A DNA stretch of 64,000 bases from positions 7,192,001-7,256,000 of the forward strand of contig NZ_CP107917.1 in the NCBI RefSeq assembly GCF_036014175.1, written 5' to 3'. The notes below the pieces were generated by a model. That model made no database searches, had not been told where the DNA came from, and saw nothing but the letters and a program-made list of their open reading frames with translations. The DNA is from Streptomyces sp. NBC_00443. GTDB lineage: Bacteria; Actinomycetota; Actinomycetes; Streptomycetales; Streptomycetaceae. A program made the position numbers and the translations under genes. Shown here piece after piece: positions 24,975 to 33,301 of the stretch (within the stretch, counting starts at the first letter, position 1; each line of letters starts with the position of its first letter).

Positions 24975-26266
24975 GACTCCGTCACACAGTCGCGCTGACA
25001 GCCCTGTTGGGACTCCTGTGCGTCCCCGCCCACGCCGACGACTCCCGCGACATCGGCCGGGACGTCCTCGCCCCGAACGACGGCTGGGCCGCGGCCGACG
25101 GTGGTACCACGGGGGGTTCCACCGCCGACGACGCCCACGTCTTCACCGTACGCAACCGCAGCGAGCTCGTCCGCGCCCTCGACGGCGGCAGTGCGACGCC
25201 GAAGATCATCAGGATCGCCGGCACCATCGACGCCAACACCGACGACGACGGTGACCACCTGGACTGCGCCGACTACGCGACCGACGGCTACAGCACCAGC
25301 AAGTACCTGGCCGCCTACGACCCCCGCACCTGGGGCTCCGCCAAGCCCAGCGGTCCGCAGGAGGAGGCCCGCCAGGCCTCGGCGGCCGGACAGGCCGAAC
25401 GGATCGAGCTGGCCGTCGGCTCCAACACCACCATCGTCGGGCTCGGTTCCTCGGCCGTCCTCAAGGGCGCGAGCCTCCAGCTTCAAGGCGCGAACAACGT
25501 CATCGTCCGCAACCTCGAACTCCGCGACGCCTACGACTGCTTCCCCGTGTGGCAGCCCAACACCGGCGGCCTCGGCGACTGGAAGACGGCGTACGACAAC
25601 ATCTGGCTGCGCGGCGCCACCCATGTGTGGATCGACCATGTGACCCTCAGCGACAAGGGCCACCCGGACGAGCGGGAGCCCACGTACTTCGGCCGCAACT
25701 ACCTCCGCCACGACGGCCTGCTCGACATCACCAACGCCTCCGACCTGGTCACCGTCTCCTGGAGCCGGTTCGCCGACCACGACAAGGCGATCCTCATCGG
25801 CAACGGCGACACGGCCACCGCGGACCGGGGCAGGCTGCGGGTCACCCTGCACCACAACGAGTTCGAGTCCGTCGTCCAGCGAGCGCCCCGCGTCCGCTTC
25901 GGGCAGGTGCACCTCTACAACAACCGGTACGTCGTCCCAGCCGACGCGCACGACTACCGCTACTCCGTCGGAGTGTCGACCGAGTCGGCGATCCACGCCG
26001 AGAACAACGCCTTCCACACCCCCGGGCACATCGAGGTCGCCGACCTGGTCAAGAGCTGGAACGGCACCGCCCTCCACCAGTCGGGCACCCTCTTCAACGG
26101 CTATCCGGTGGATCTGCTGGCCATCCACAACGCCTACAACTCCGGCAGCGAGCGCGATCTCACGGCCGACGTCGGCTGGACACCTACCCTGCACACAAAG
26201 ATCGACAGCGCCGCCACGGCCGACCGAGCGGTGGCACACGGCGCGGGCGCAGGGAGGATCCCATGA
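24971..26266 (+). CDS. Secreted pectate lyase, PL1 family (first of three)
   Basis: The 431-residue protein has a signal peptide ending at AHADD and a right-handed beta-helix. PL1 landmarks include HVWIDHVTLSD (calcium/substrate face), DGLLDITNASDLVTVSWSRF and RAPRVRFGQVHLYNN, with the arginines that act as base in the family. It cleaves polygalacturonate by beta-elimination outside the cell, giving 4,5-unsaturated oligomers. It is coupled to the permease before it and to the oxidoreductase after it (4-nt overlaps). It resembles the PL1 protein at 33302-34615 closely, suggesting duplication. Confidence 0.92.
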   Translation: MRLRHTVALTALLGLLCVPAHADDSRDIGRDVLAPNDGWAAADGGTTGGSTADDAHVFTVRNRSELVRALDGGSATPKIIRIAGTIDANTDDDGDHLDCADYATDGYSTSKYLAAYDPRTWGSAKPSGPQEEARQASAAGQAERIELAVGSNTTIVGLGSSAVLKGASLQLQGANNVIVRNLELRDAYDCFPVWQPNTGGLGDWKTAYDNIWLRGATHVWIDHVTLSDKGHPDEREPTYFGRNYLRHDGLLDITNASDLVTVSWSRFADHDKAILIGNGDTATADRGRLRVTLHHNEFESVVQRAPRVRFGQVHLYNNRYVVPADAHDYRYSVGVSTESAIHAENNAFHTPGHIEVADLVKSWNGTALHQSGTLFNGYPVDLLAIHNAYNSGSERDLTADVGWTPTLHTKIDSAATADRAVAHGAGAGRIP

Positions 26267-27432
26267 GCAGTGCCGTACCCATCGTGCTGGCGGGCGCGCG
26301 CGGCCACGGCCGCTGGCACCTGGACAACATCCGCCGGCTCCAGGACAAGGGGATCGTGCGGCTGGCGGGGATCTGCGAGCTGACCCCGCTGAGCGAGGAG
26401 CAACTCCCCGAGGGCCTCGTCACGCCCTCGGGTGCGCCCGAACAGTCCGCCGACTTCGGCGCCCTCCTCGACTCCACCGGCGCCCGGATCGCCGTGATCT
26501 GCACGCCGATCCCGACCCACACCGACCTCGCCCTGACGGCGGCCCGGCGTGGCGTGCACATCCTGCTGGAGAAGCCGCCCGCCCCGTCGTACGCCGAGTT
26601 CCGGCGCATGGCCGACGGGGTCGCCGAGGCCGGCGTCGCCTGCCAGATCGGCTTCCAGTCGCTGGGCTCGCACGCGGTGCCGGCCATCCGGACGCTGATG
26701 GCCGACGGCGCGATCGGCGCGATCTCCGGGATCGGCGGGGCCGGCGCCTGGGCACGTCCCGAGGCGTACTACCGGCGGGCGCCCTGGGCGGGCAGGCGCA
26801 GGATGCACGGCGTCGACGTCATCGACGGGGTGCTCACCAACCCCCTCGCGCACGCCGTCGCCACCGCGCTCGCGCTGGGCGGGACGGTGCACGCCGAGGA
26901 CGTCACCGTCATCGAGACAGAACTGCTGCGCGCCAACGACATCGAGTCCGACGACACCTCCTGTGTTCGCGTCACCACGGCACAGGAACGCCCGGTCGTC
27001 GTCGGCGCCACCCTGTGCGCCGAGGACCCCGACGAGCCGTACGTCGTCGTCCACGGCGACCAGGGCCGGATCACCTTCTGGTACAAGCAGGACCGCGTCC
27101 TGCTCCAGCGCGCCGGCCATGGCCCCGAGGAGTACGAGTACGGCCGTACGGACCTGCTGGAGAACCTCGTCGAGCACGTCACCGACGGCGCCGACCTGCT
27201 GGTCACCCCCGATGCGACCGGCGCTTTCATGAAGGTCGTCGAAGCGATCCGACTGGCCCCGGACCCGGCCCCGCTGCCGGACGAGGCCTGGCGGCTGCTC
27301 CCCGACGAGCAGCGCCGTGTCGTGCCCGGCATCGACGGCCTCGTCGCGGCCGCCGCCGACACCCTCGCCCTCTACTCCGAGCTGGGCGCCGCCTGGGCGC
27401 TCCCGGCGAGAACGAAAGAGGTGAGCACCTGA
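26263..27432 (+). CDS. Gfo/Idh/MocA-family oxidoreductase
   Basis: The 389-residue protein begins with an N-terminal Rossmann domain (IVLAGARGHGRWHLDNI) and the family motif EKPPAPSYAEF, followed by the alpha/beta substrate domain. Members oxidise or reduce sugars and sugar acids with NAD(P). AGGGAGGA lies just before ATG 26263, which overlaps the pectate lyase stop. The gene is followed by a DUF6807 gene with a TGATG junction, a pairing often seen in carbohydrate clusters. The substrate is probably an unsaturated or acetylated uronide released from pectin, by inference from position only. Confidence 0.87.
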   Translation: MSSAVPIVLAGARGHGRWHLDNIRRLQDKGIVRLAGICELTPLSEEQLPEGLVTPSGAPEQSADFGALLDSTGARIAVICTPIPTHTDLALTAARRGVHILLEKPPAPSYAEFRRMADGVAEAGVACQIGFQSLGSHAVPAIRTLMADGAIGAISGIGGAGAWARPEAYYRRAPWAGRRRMHGVDVIDGVLTNPLAHAVATALALGGTVHAEDVTVIETELLRANDIESDDTSCVRVTTAQERPVVVGATLCAEDPDEPYVVVHGDQGRITFWYKQDRVLLQRAGHGPEEYEYGRTDLLENLVEHVTDGADLLVTPDATGAFMKVVEAIRLAPDPAPLPDEAWRLLPDEQRRVVPGIDGLVAAAADTLALYSELGAAWALPARTKEVST

Positions 27433-28276
27433 TGACCCCCATGACACCGCGGTGCTGCGCGTCGCGGGCCGCCCGGTCGGCCGGTACGTCACCCGGCCCG
27501 AACTGCCGGACCGGCTCTCCCCGCGCCCGTATCTGCACCCCGTCACCACCCTGGCCGGCACCGCGGTCACCGAGCTGAGCCCCGCCGACCACGCACACCA
27601 CCTCGGCGTCGGTGTCGCCGTTCCCGACGTCGAGGGGGCCAACTTCTGGGGCGGACGCACCTACGTCCGCGACCAGGGCCCGACCGAACTGGACAACCAC
27701 GGCGCCCAGCGGCACTCCGCCTTCCAGCTGCGCGACCCCGACGGCTTCGTCGAGGAACTGCGCTGGGTGGCTGCGGGGGCCGAGCTGCTGCGCGAGCGCC
27801 GTACCGTCGCAGCCATCGAACTCACCTCCTCCGCCTGGGCGTTGGACTTCACCTTCTCCCTGACCAACGTCACCTCCGGCCCGCTGACCATCGGCAGCCC
27901 CGCCACCAACGGGCGCCCGGGCGCGGCCTACGGCGGCTTCTTCTGGAGAGCCCGTAAGGAGTCCTCGGCGCCCGACGTGTTCACCATCGACCGCGAGGGT
28001 GAGCAGGAGATCCACACCAGCCGCGCCCCCTGGGTGGCCCTCGCGGGCTCCACCTGGACCCTGATCTTCGCCGGGGCGACCGAACAGACCCGCCTGGACC
28101 CGTGGTTCGTGCGTGCCGAGGAGTACCCCGGCGTCGGCTCCTCCCTCGCCGCCGAGGAACGGCTCCCGATCCCGCCCGGTGAAACCGCCGTACGCCGGAT
28201 CGTGACCGTGGTCGCCGACGGCCGTATCAGCCGGCTCGAAGCGGCGTCCCTGGTCCGCAAGGCGGTGAGCCCGTGA
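27432..28276 (+). CDS. DUF6807 (PmoA-like) protein with frameshift near the start
   Basis: The body of the protein (VLRVAGRPVGRYVTRPELPD onward, about 274 residues) matches DUF6807/PmoA-family proteins of unknown function found in sugar-catabolism clusters; HHLGVGVAVPDVEGANFWGG is characteristic. ATG 27432 forms a TGATG junction with the previous gene and has GAGGTGA upstream, but it is out of frame with the body: one extra C in the run at 27436-27440 would restore MTPHDTAVLRVAG. As written, translation could only begin at GTG 27452 without a ribosome site. A sequencing indel is the simplest explanation. Confidence 0.72.
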
Positions 28277-29799
28277 CGACCGGGACCGGTACCTACACGA
28301 ACACCTACACAAACCCCGTCCTGAACGCCGACTGGTCCGACCCGGACGTCGTCCGTGTCGGCGACGACTTCTACCTCACCGCCTCCAGCTTCGGCCGCGC
28401 CCCGGGCCTGCCCCTCCTGCACTCCCGCGACCTGGTCAACTGGACCCTGGTCGGCCATGCGCTGGACCGTCTGGAACCGGCGGGGGAGTTCACCTCACCG
28501 CGCCACGACTGCGGCGTCTGGGCCCCCTCACTCCGCTACCACGACAACCGCTTCTGGATCTTCTGGGGCGACCCCGACCAGGGCATCTTCCAGGTCAACG
28601 CCCCCGAGATCCGCGGCCCCTGGACCCGCCCGCACCTGGTGAAGCCGGGCAAGGGCCTGATCGACCCCTGCCCCCTCTGGGACGACGAGACCGGCGACAC
28701 CTTTCTCGTGCACGCCTGGGCCAAGTCCCGCTCCGGCGTCAAGAACCGCCTCACCGGCCACCGGATGCACCCCGACGGCACCGAACTCCTCGACGACGGC
28801 AAGCTCATCGTCGACGGCGACCGCATACCCGGCTGGTTCACCCTCGAAGGCCCCAAGCTCTACAAGCACGACGGCTGGTTCTGGATACTCGCCCCCGCCG
28901 GGGGAGTGGAGACCGGCTGGCAGGGCGCCTTCCGCTCACGCGAGTTCTTCGGGCCGTACGAGGAGAAGATCGTCCTCGAACAGAAGGACACCGACGTCAA
29001 CGGACCGCACCAGGGCGGCTGGGTGCGCACCCCGTCCGGTGAGGACTGGTTCCTGCACTTCCAGCAGCGGGGCGCCTACGGCAGGGTCGTCCACCTTCAG
29101 CCGATGCACTGGGGTGCCGACGGCTGGCCGGTGCCGGGCCGGGACGGCGCACCCGTCGCCGTACACCGCAGGCCCGACCTGCCACCGCAGCCGCCCGCTG
29201 CGCCCGCCACCGACGACGACTTCCCCGGCGGACGCTTCGGCCGCCAGTGGTCGTGGACCGCCAACCCCCGGGACGGCTGGGCCACCCAGCACTCCGGCGA
29301 CGGGCTGAGACTCGCCTGCGTCCGTACGGCCGACGCCCACGATCTGCGCAGACTGCCGCACATCCTCACCCAGCGACTGCCCGGCATGCCCTGTGCGGTC
29401 GAGGTCGAACTGCGGCTGGACAGCGCGGAGCCGGGGGCACGGGCGGGGCTCGCGGTGCTCGGGGACGCGTTCTGCTGGATCGGGCTGCAGCGCGGCACGG
29501 ACGGGGCCGTCCATGTCGTGCACCGGTTCGCCGAGGCCGTGGCGGAGCGGGAACGGGACGCCGAACACGCGCGGCTCGCGCCTCAGGGGCGCGTGCGGCT
29601 GCGGATCGAGATCGAGGCCGGGGCACGCTGCCGGTTCTTCTACGACGTCGGCGATGGCCCCCGTCCCTCCGGACCGGTGTTCTCCGCCACGCCCTGGCGC
29701 TGGGTCGGCGCCCTGCTCGGGCTCTTCGGCCTCGCGCCCGACGGCCAGGGACACGCCGGATCAGCAACCTTCTCGCACTTCAGGATCGACTCCTTGTAA
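28273..29799 (+). CDS. GH43-family glycosidase with C-terminal beta-sandwich
   Basis: The 508-residue protein has no signal peptide and is therefore probably cytoplasmic. Family 43 catalytic residues are visible: Asp in ADWSDPDVVRVGDDFY, Asp in GLIDPCPLWDD and Glu in FTLEGPKLYKHDGW. Residues after about 315 form a second beta-rich domain (DDDFPGGRFGRQWSW onward) of the kind that accompanies beta-xylosidases/arabinofuranosidases. It likely trims arabinosyl or xylosyl residues from imported pectin oligosaccharides. GTG 28273 overlaps the DUF6807 stop by 4 nt, making it the end of the coupled gene string 23146-29799. Confidence 0.88.
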   Translation: MTTGTGTYTNTYTNPVLNADWSDPDVVRVGDDFYLTASSFGRAPGLPLLHSRDLVNWTLVGHALDRLEPAGEFTSPRHDCGVWAPSLRYHDNRFWIFWGDPDQGIFQVNAPEIRGPWTRPHLVKPGKGLIDPCPLWDDETGDTFLVHAWAKSRSGVKNRLTGHRMHPDGTELLDDGKLIVDGDRIPGWFTLEGPKLYKHDGWFWILAPAGGVETGWQGAFRSREFFGPYEEKIVLEQKDTDVNGPHQGGWVRTPSGEDWFLHFQQRGAYGRVVHLQPMHWGADGWPVPGRDGAPVAVHRRPDLPPQPPAAPATDDDFPGGRFGRQWSWTANPRDGWATQHSGDGLRLACVRTADAHDLRRLPHILTQRLPGMPCAVEVELRLDSAEPGARAGLAVLGDAFCWIGLQRGTDGAVHVVHRFAEAVAERERDAEHARLAPQGRVRLRIEIEAGARCRFFYDVGDGPRPSGPVFSATPWRWVGALLGLFGLAPDGQGHAGSATFSHFRIDSL

Positions 29800-29841
29800 C
29801 GCACCTGACCCGTAAGCCTGTTGAGCCTGTTGGGAGCCGCA

Positions 29842-30942
29842 ATGACGCAGCACCTTGATAGCAAGCGCTTGCACAGACCGGGGTACGGCACGGTCCTGGC
29901 CGCCGTCATGGGCCTTGTCGCCGCGCTGAGCCTCGGGGCGATCGGAGAGGCGGACGCCGCGAGTCCGACGACGGCTTCGTCTTCCGCCGATCGCCGGACC
30001 GACCGACCCCACGGCTTCGCCTCCCTCGCCGGGGGCACCACCGGTGGGGCGGGCGGCGAGGTCGTCACCGTCACCGACCAGGCCTCCCTGGCCAAGTACG
30101 CGGCGGCAAAGGAGCCGTACGTCATCCGGGTGCGGGGCGCCATCACCGCGCAGCCCTTCGGCGCGAGCATCACCGTCGCCTCCGACAAGACCATCGTCGG
30201 CGTCGGCACGAGCGGCGAACTGGTGCAGGGCGAGTTCCACCTCGAACCCGGCACGCACAACGTGATCATCCGCAACCTGACGATCCGTGACTCGGCGATC
30301 GAGGGCAACTGGGACTGCAAGGACACCGACTTCGACGGCATCCAGATGGACACCGTCCACCACGTGTGGGTCGACCACAACCGCTTCTCGAACATCTGCG
30401 ACGGCCAGCTGGACGTCCGCAAGGACAGCGAGTACGTGACCGTCTCCTACAACCGGTTCGAGAACAACAACAAGACCTTCGGGCTCGGCTGGACGACCAA
30501 CGTCAGGACGCAGATCACGATCGACCACAACTGGTTCGCCGGCACCAAGCAGCGCAACCCGTCCGTCGACAACGCCGCCTACGCGCATCTGTACAACAAC
30601 TACCTGACGGCACAGGCCGATCCGGGCGACCCGGTGTGGACGTACGGCAACTGGTCGCGGGGCCGGACCAAGATGGTCATCGAGAACAGCTACTACCGCG
30701 ACGTCCAGCACCCCTACCAGGCCGACGCCACCGCGGAGCTGGTGCAACGCGGGTCGATCCTCAGGAACACGACCGGCCGGCACGACGAGTGGGGTGCCGC
30801 CTTCGATCCGCGGGACTTCTACGACTACCGGCTGGACCCCGCGGCCGCCGTGCCGACGCTGGTGACGCGCTTCTCCGGGCCGCAGCAGTGGATCGGCCAC
30901 CTCAAGGGTGCCGACGGTTGGGCGCCGTATGCCCGTCGCTGA
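29842..30942 (+). CDS. Secreted pectate lyase, PL1 family (second)
   Basis: The 366-residue protein has a signal peptide ending near EADA-AS, and the compact PL1 core: VHHVWVDHNRFSN, DGQLDVRKDSEYVTVSYNRF, and a following IDHNWFAGTKQRNPSV block. It is of the shorter bacterial Pel type and quite different from the other two PL1 proteins here. GGGAG at 29832-29836 supports ATG 29842. It cleaves polygalacturonan extracellularly. A LacI-type palindrome lies inside the first codons, which may control it independently of the upstream genes. Confidence 0.92.
   Translation: MTQHLDSKRLHRPGYGTVLAAVMGLVAALSLGAIGEADAASPTTASSSADRRTDRPHGFASLAGGTTGGAGGEVVTVTDQASLAKYAAAKEPYVIRVRGAITAQPFGASITVASDKTIVGVGTSGELVQGEFHLEPGTHNVIIRNLTIRDSAIEGNWDCKDTDFDGIQMDTVHHVWVDHNRFSNICDGQLDVRKDSEYVTVSYNRFENNNKTFGLGWTTNVRTQITIDHNWFAGTKQRNPSVDNAAYAHLYNNYLTAQADPGDPVWTYGNWSRGRTKMVIENSYYRDVQHPYQADATAELVQRGSILRNTTGRHDEWGAAFDPRDFYDYRLDPAAAVPTLVTRFSGPQQWIGHLKGADGWAPYARR
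29861..29872. promoter_or_regulatory. LacI-type palindrome inside pectate lyase signal codons
   Basis: GCAAGCGCTTGC is a perfect 12-bp palindrome with the LacI-family core, 19-30 bases after the A of the start codon. Intragenic roadblock operators at the 5' end are known for this family; binding here is inferred. Confidence 0.4.
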
Positions 30943-31012
30943 GTTCCGCTCGCGCCTCGAAGACCCCCACAACTTCATGTCTCCGTCTGATCCAGAAGAA
31001 GAGAGCCGACCA

Positions 31013-32362
31013 ATGAAGACCAGCATTCGCAGAAGCAGGCGCGCGGCCGTGGCCGTCGCTCTGGGCTCCGTCCTCGCCCTGACCGCCACCGCCTGCGGTG
31101 ACGACGGGAGCAGCGCGGGCGGTGACAAGGGTGCCGAGGGCAGCGGCACCGGAAAGATCGTCTTCTGGGACAACAACGGCGGTGTCCGCACCGACAGCTG
31201 GAAGGAGATCATCGCCGAGTTCGAGAAGGCCAACCCGGACATCAAGGTCGAGTACGTCGGGATCCCGTCCACCGACTACCAGTCCAAGGTGGACACCGCC
31301 ATCCAGGGCGGCGGCCTGCCGGACGTCGGCGGCGTCGGCGCGGCGATGCTCGCCGGGTTCGCCGCGCAGAACGCGCTGGAGCCACTGGACGACCGGCTCG
31401 ACAAGTCCTCCCTGAACGGCAAACTCAACGAGGACATGGTCGCCTCGCTGAAGGCCGCGGGGGGTGGTGACGGCAAGCTGTACTCGGTGCCGACCTCCGC
31501 CAACAACGGTGTGCTGTACTACCGCACCGACCTGTTCAAGAAGGCCGGGCTGGACGAGCCGGCGACCTGGGACAAGTTCTACGAGGCCGCCGAGAAGCTG
31601 ACCGACGCCGGGAAGAACGAGTTCGGGTACACCATCCGTGGCGGGTCCGGCTCCATCGCGCAGGCGCTGGACGCCATGTACGGGCAGTCCGGGATCACGT
31701 CCTTCTGGGACACGAGCGGTGAGAAGACGACCGTCAACGACCCCAAGAACGTGGCCGCGTTGGAGAAGTACGCCGCGCTCTACAAGAAGGTCACTCCCGC
31801 AGCCGACCTCAACAACGACTTCACCAAGATGGTCGCCCAGTGGGATTCCGGCACGATCGGAATGCTCAACCACAACCTCGGGTCGTACCAGGACCATGTG
31901 AAGGCGCTGGGGACCGAAAAGTTCCGGGGTATTCCGCAGCCGGTCGGCTCGGGCGGTAAGCGGGTGCAGGTGTCCAACCCCGTTGACGGGATGGGGCTGT
32001 TCAAGAGCTCCAAGAACAAGGATGCCGCCTGGAAGTTCATCGAGTTCGCCACGTCGCGTGAGGAGAACTCGAAGTTCAACAAGGCGGCTGGGCAGGTGCC
32101 GTCGAACAATGACGCGGCGAAGGACGCGTGGATTTCTGAGGCCGAGCCTACGAAGTTGGCTGCCGCCGCGCTGACCGACGGGTCCACGACGATTGTGCAG
32201 TTGCCGTACTACCTGCCCGACTGGAACACCATCTCCAAGGCCGACAACGAGCCGAACCTTCAGAAGGTGCTGAACGGGGACATGAGCGCCAAGGAGTTCC
32301 TGGACACGGTGGCGGGTCAGCTGAACGAGGCTCAGGCCGAGTGGAAGTCGCGTAACGGCTGA
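31013..32362 (+). CDS. Sugar/oligouronide-binding lipoprotein
   Basis: The 449-residue protein starts with a twin-arginine-rich basic stretch and a hydrophobic segment leading to the lipid-attachment Cys in LTATACGDDG. The mature part is a family 1 solute-binding protein (FWDNNGGVRTDSWKEIIAEF). ATG 31013 is preceded by GAAGAGAG. It is the only binding protein in the pectin island and so is the probable partner of the permeases at 23146-24974, despite being six kilobases away and behind two lyases. It should deliver oligogalacturonides or rhamnogalacturonan fragments. Confidence 0.88.
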   Translation: MKTSIRRSRRAAVAVALGSVLALTATACGDDGSSAGGDKGAEGSGTGKIVFWDNNGGVRTDSWKEIIAEFEKANPDIKVEYVGIPSTDYQSKVDTAIQGGGLPDVGGVGAAMLAGFAAQNALEPLDDRLDKSSLNGKLNEDMVASLKAAGGGDGKLYSVPTSANNGVLYYRTDLFKKAGLDEPATWDKFYEAAEKLTDAGKNEFGYTIRGGSGSIAQALDAMYGQSGITSFWDTSGEKTTVNDPKNVAALEKYAALYKKVTPAADLNNDFTKMVAQWDSGTIGMLNHNLGSYQDHVKALGTEKFRGIPQPVGSGGKRVQVSNPVDGMGLFKSSKNKDAAWKFIEFATSREENSKFNKAAGQVPSNNDAAKDAWISEAEPTKLAAAALTDGSTTIVQLPYYLPDWNTISKADNEPNLQKVLNGDMSAKEFLDTVAGQLNEAQAEWKSRNG

Positions 32363-32404
32363 GAGCTCGGTCGGTTCTGTGCGCGGCCGGCTGCGGGTCT
32401 TGTC

Positions 32405-32434
32405 GTGGCTGGTCGCGCAGTTCCCCGCGCCCCT
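32405..32434. repeat. Interspersed repeat, copy 1
   Basis: This 30-base segment, which includes GGTCGCGCAGTTCCCCGCGC, is identical to 54046-54075. I recognise it as a sequence found many times between genes in Streptomyces genomes. Here it lies between the binding-protein stop and the acetylesterase start; it often leads into a hairpin, and CCCCTAGGGG at 32430-32439 is a short dyad. Confidence 0.75.
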
Positions 32435-32468
32435 AGGGGTACACCTCCCCGCGCTGAAAGGCACCCGC

Positions 32469-33272
32469 GTGTCTCTTACCCGTAGACAGGTCAGTTCGGC
32501 GGCCGTCGCAGCCGTTCCGCTCGCCCTCTCTGGCATCGGTACCGCCCAGGCAAGTCAGCGCCATCGCACCCACACCCTCTACATCGCCGGTGATTCCACC
32601 GCCGCCCAGAAATACGCCGACGCCGCCCCCGAGACCGGGTGGGGCATGGCGCTCCCCTTCTTCCTGCGCAAGAACCTGCTCGTCTCCAACCACGCGGTGA
32701 ACGGGCGCAGTTCCAAGAGCTTTGTCGACGAAGGGCGCCTCGATGTCGTCCTCGCCGCCATCCGGCCCGGGGACTTCCTGCTCATCCAGTTCGCGCACAA
32801 CGACGAGAAGGCCACCGACCCCACCCGGTACACCGAGCCCTGGACCACCTACCAGGACTACCTGCGCCTCCACATCGAAGGCGCCCGTTCCCGTGGTGCC
32901 CGACCCGTTCTCGGCACCGCCGTCGAGCGCCGCAGGTTCGACGGTGACGGCAACGCTCTGCCGACCCACGGCGACTATCCGGCGGCGATGCGTGCGCTCG
33001 CCCGGGAGGAGCGCGTCGCGCTGCTCGACACTCAGGCGCTGTCGCTCGCGTTGTGGCAGCGGATCGGGGTCGAGGAGACGAAGACGTACTTCAACTGGAC
33101 CGCCACCGAGCAGGACAACACGCACTTCAACCCGCCGGGCGCGATCGCTGTGGCGCGTCTCGTGGTGCGGGAGCTGCTGCGTACGCGGGTGCTCGGCCCG
33201 CAGGACGTGCGCCGTCTCGGCGAGGAGATCCCGGAGTCCTGGATCACCTGGCCGGAAGCCTCCGCCGCGTAA
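32469..33272 (+). CDS. Secreted rhamnogalacturonan acetylesterase (CE12, SGNH)
   Basis: The 267-residue protein begins with a Tat-like signal (SLTRRQVSSAAVAAVPLAL). SGNH blocks follow in order: AGDSTAA (nucleophile Ser), HAVNGRSSKSF (Gly), FAHND (Asn) and DNTHFN (catalytic Asp-His). This pattern is that of family CE12 esterases, which remove acetyl groups from rhamnogalacturonan so that lyases can act. GTG 32469 with AAAGG at 32457-32461 was chosen over an earlier in-frame GTG, because the earlier stretch is the interspersed repeat. It lies between the transporter lipoprotein and the third PL1 lyase. Confidence 0.9.
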   Translation: MSLTRRQVSSAAVAAVPLALSGIGTAQASQRHRTHTLYIAGDSTAAQKYADAAPETGWGMALPFFLRKNLLVSNHAVNGRSSKSFVDEGRLDVVLAAIRPGDFLLIQFAHNDEKATDPTRYTEPWTTYQDYLRLHIEGARSRGARPVLGTAVERRRFDGDGNALPTHGDYPAAMRALAREERVALLDTQALSLALWQRIGVEETKTYFNWTATEQDNTHFNPPGAIAVARLVVRELLRTRVLGPQDVRRLGEEIPESWITWPEASAA

Positions 33273-33301
33273 CCACCCCGACTGCAGAAGAGAGCCGCAC
33301 A

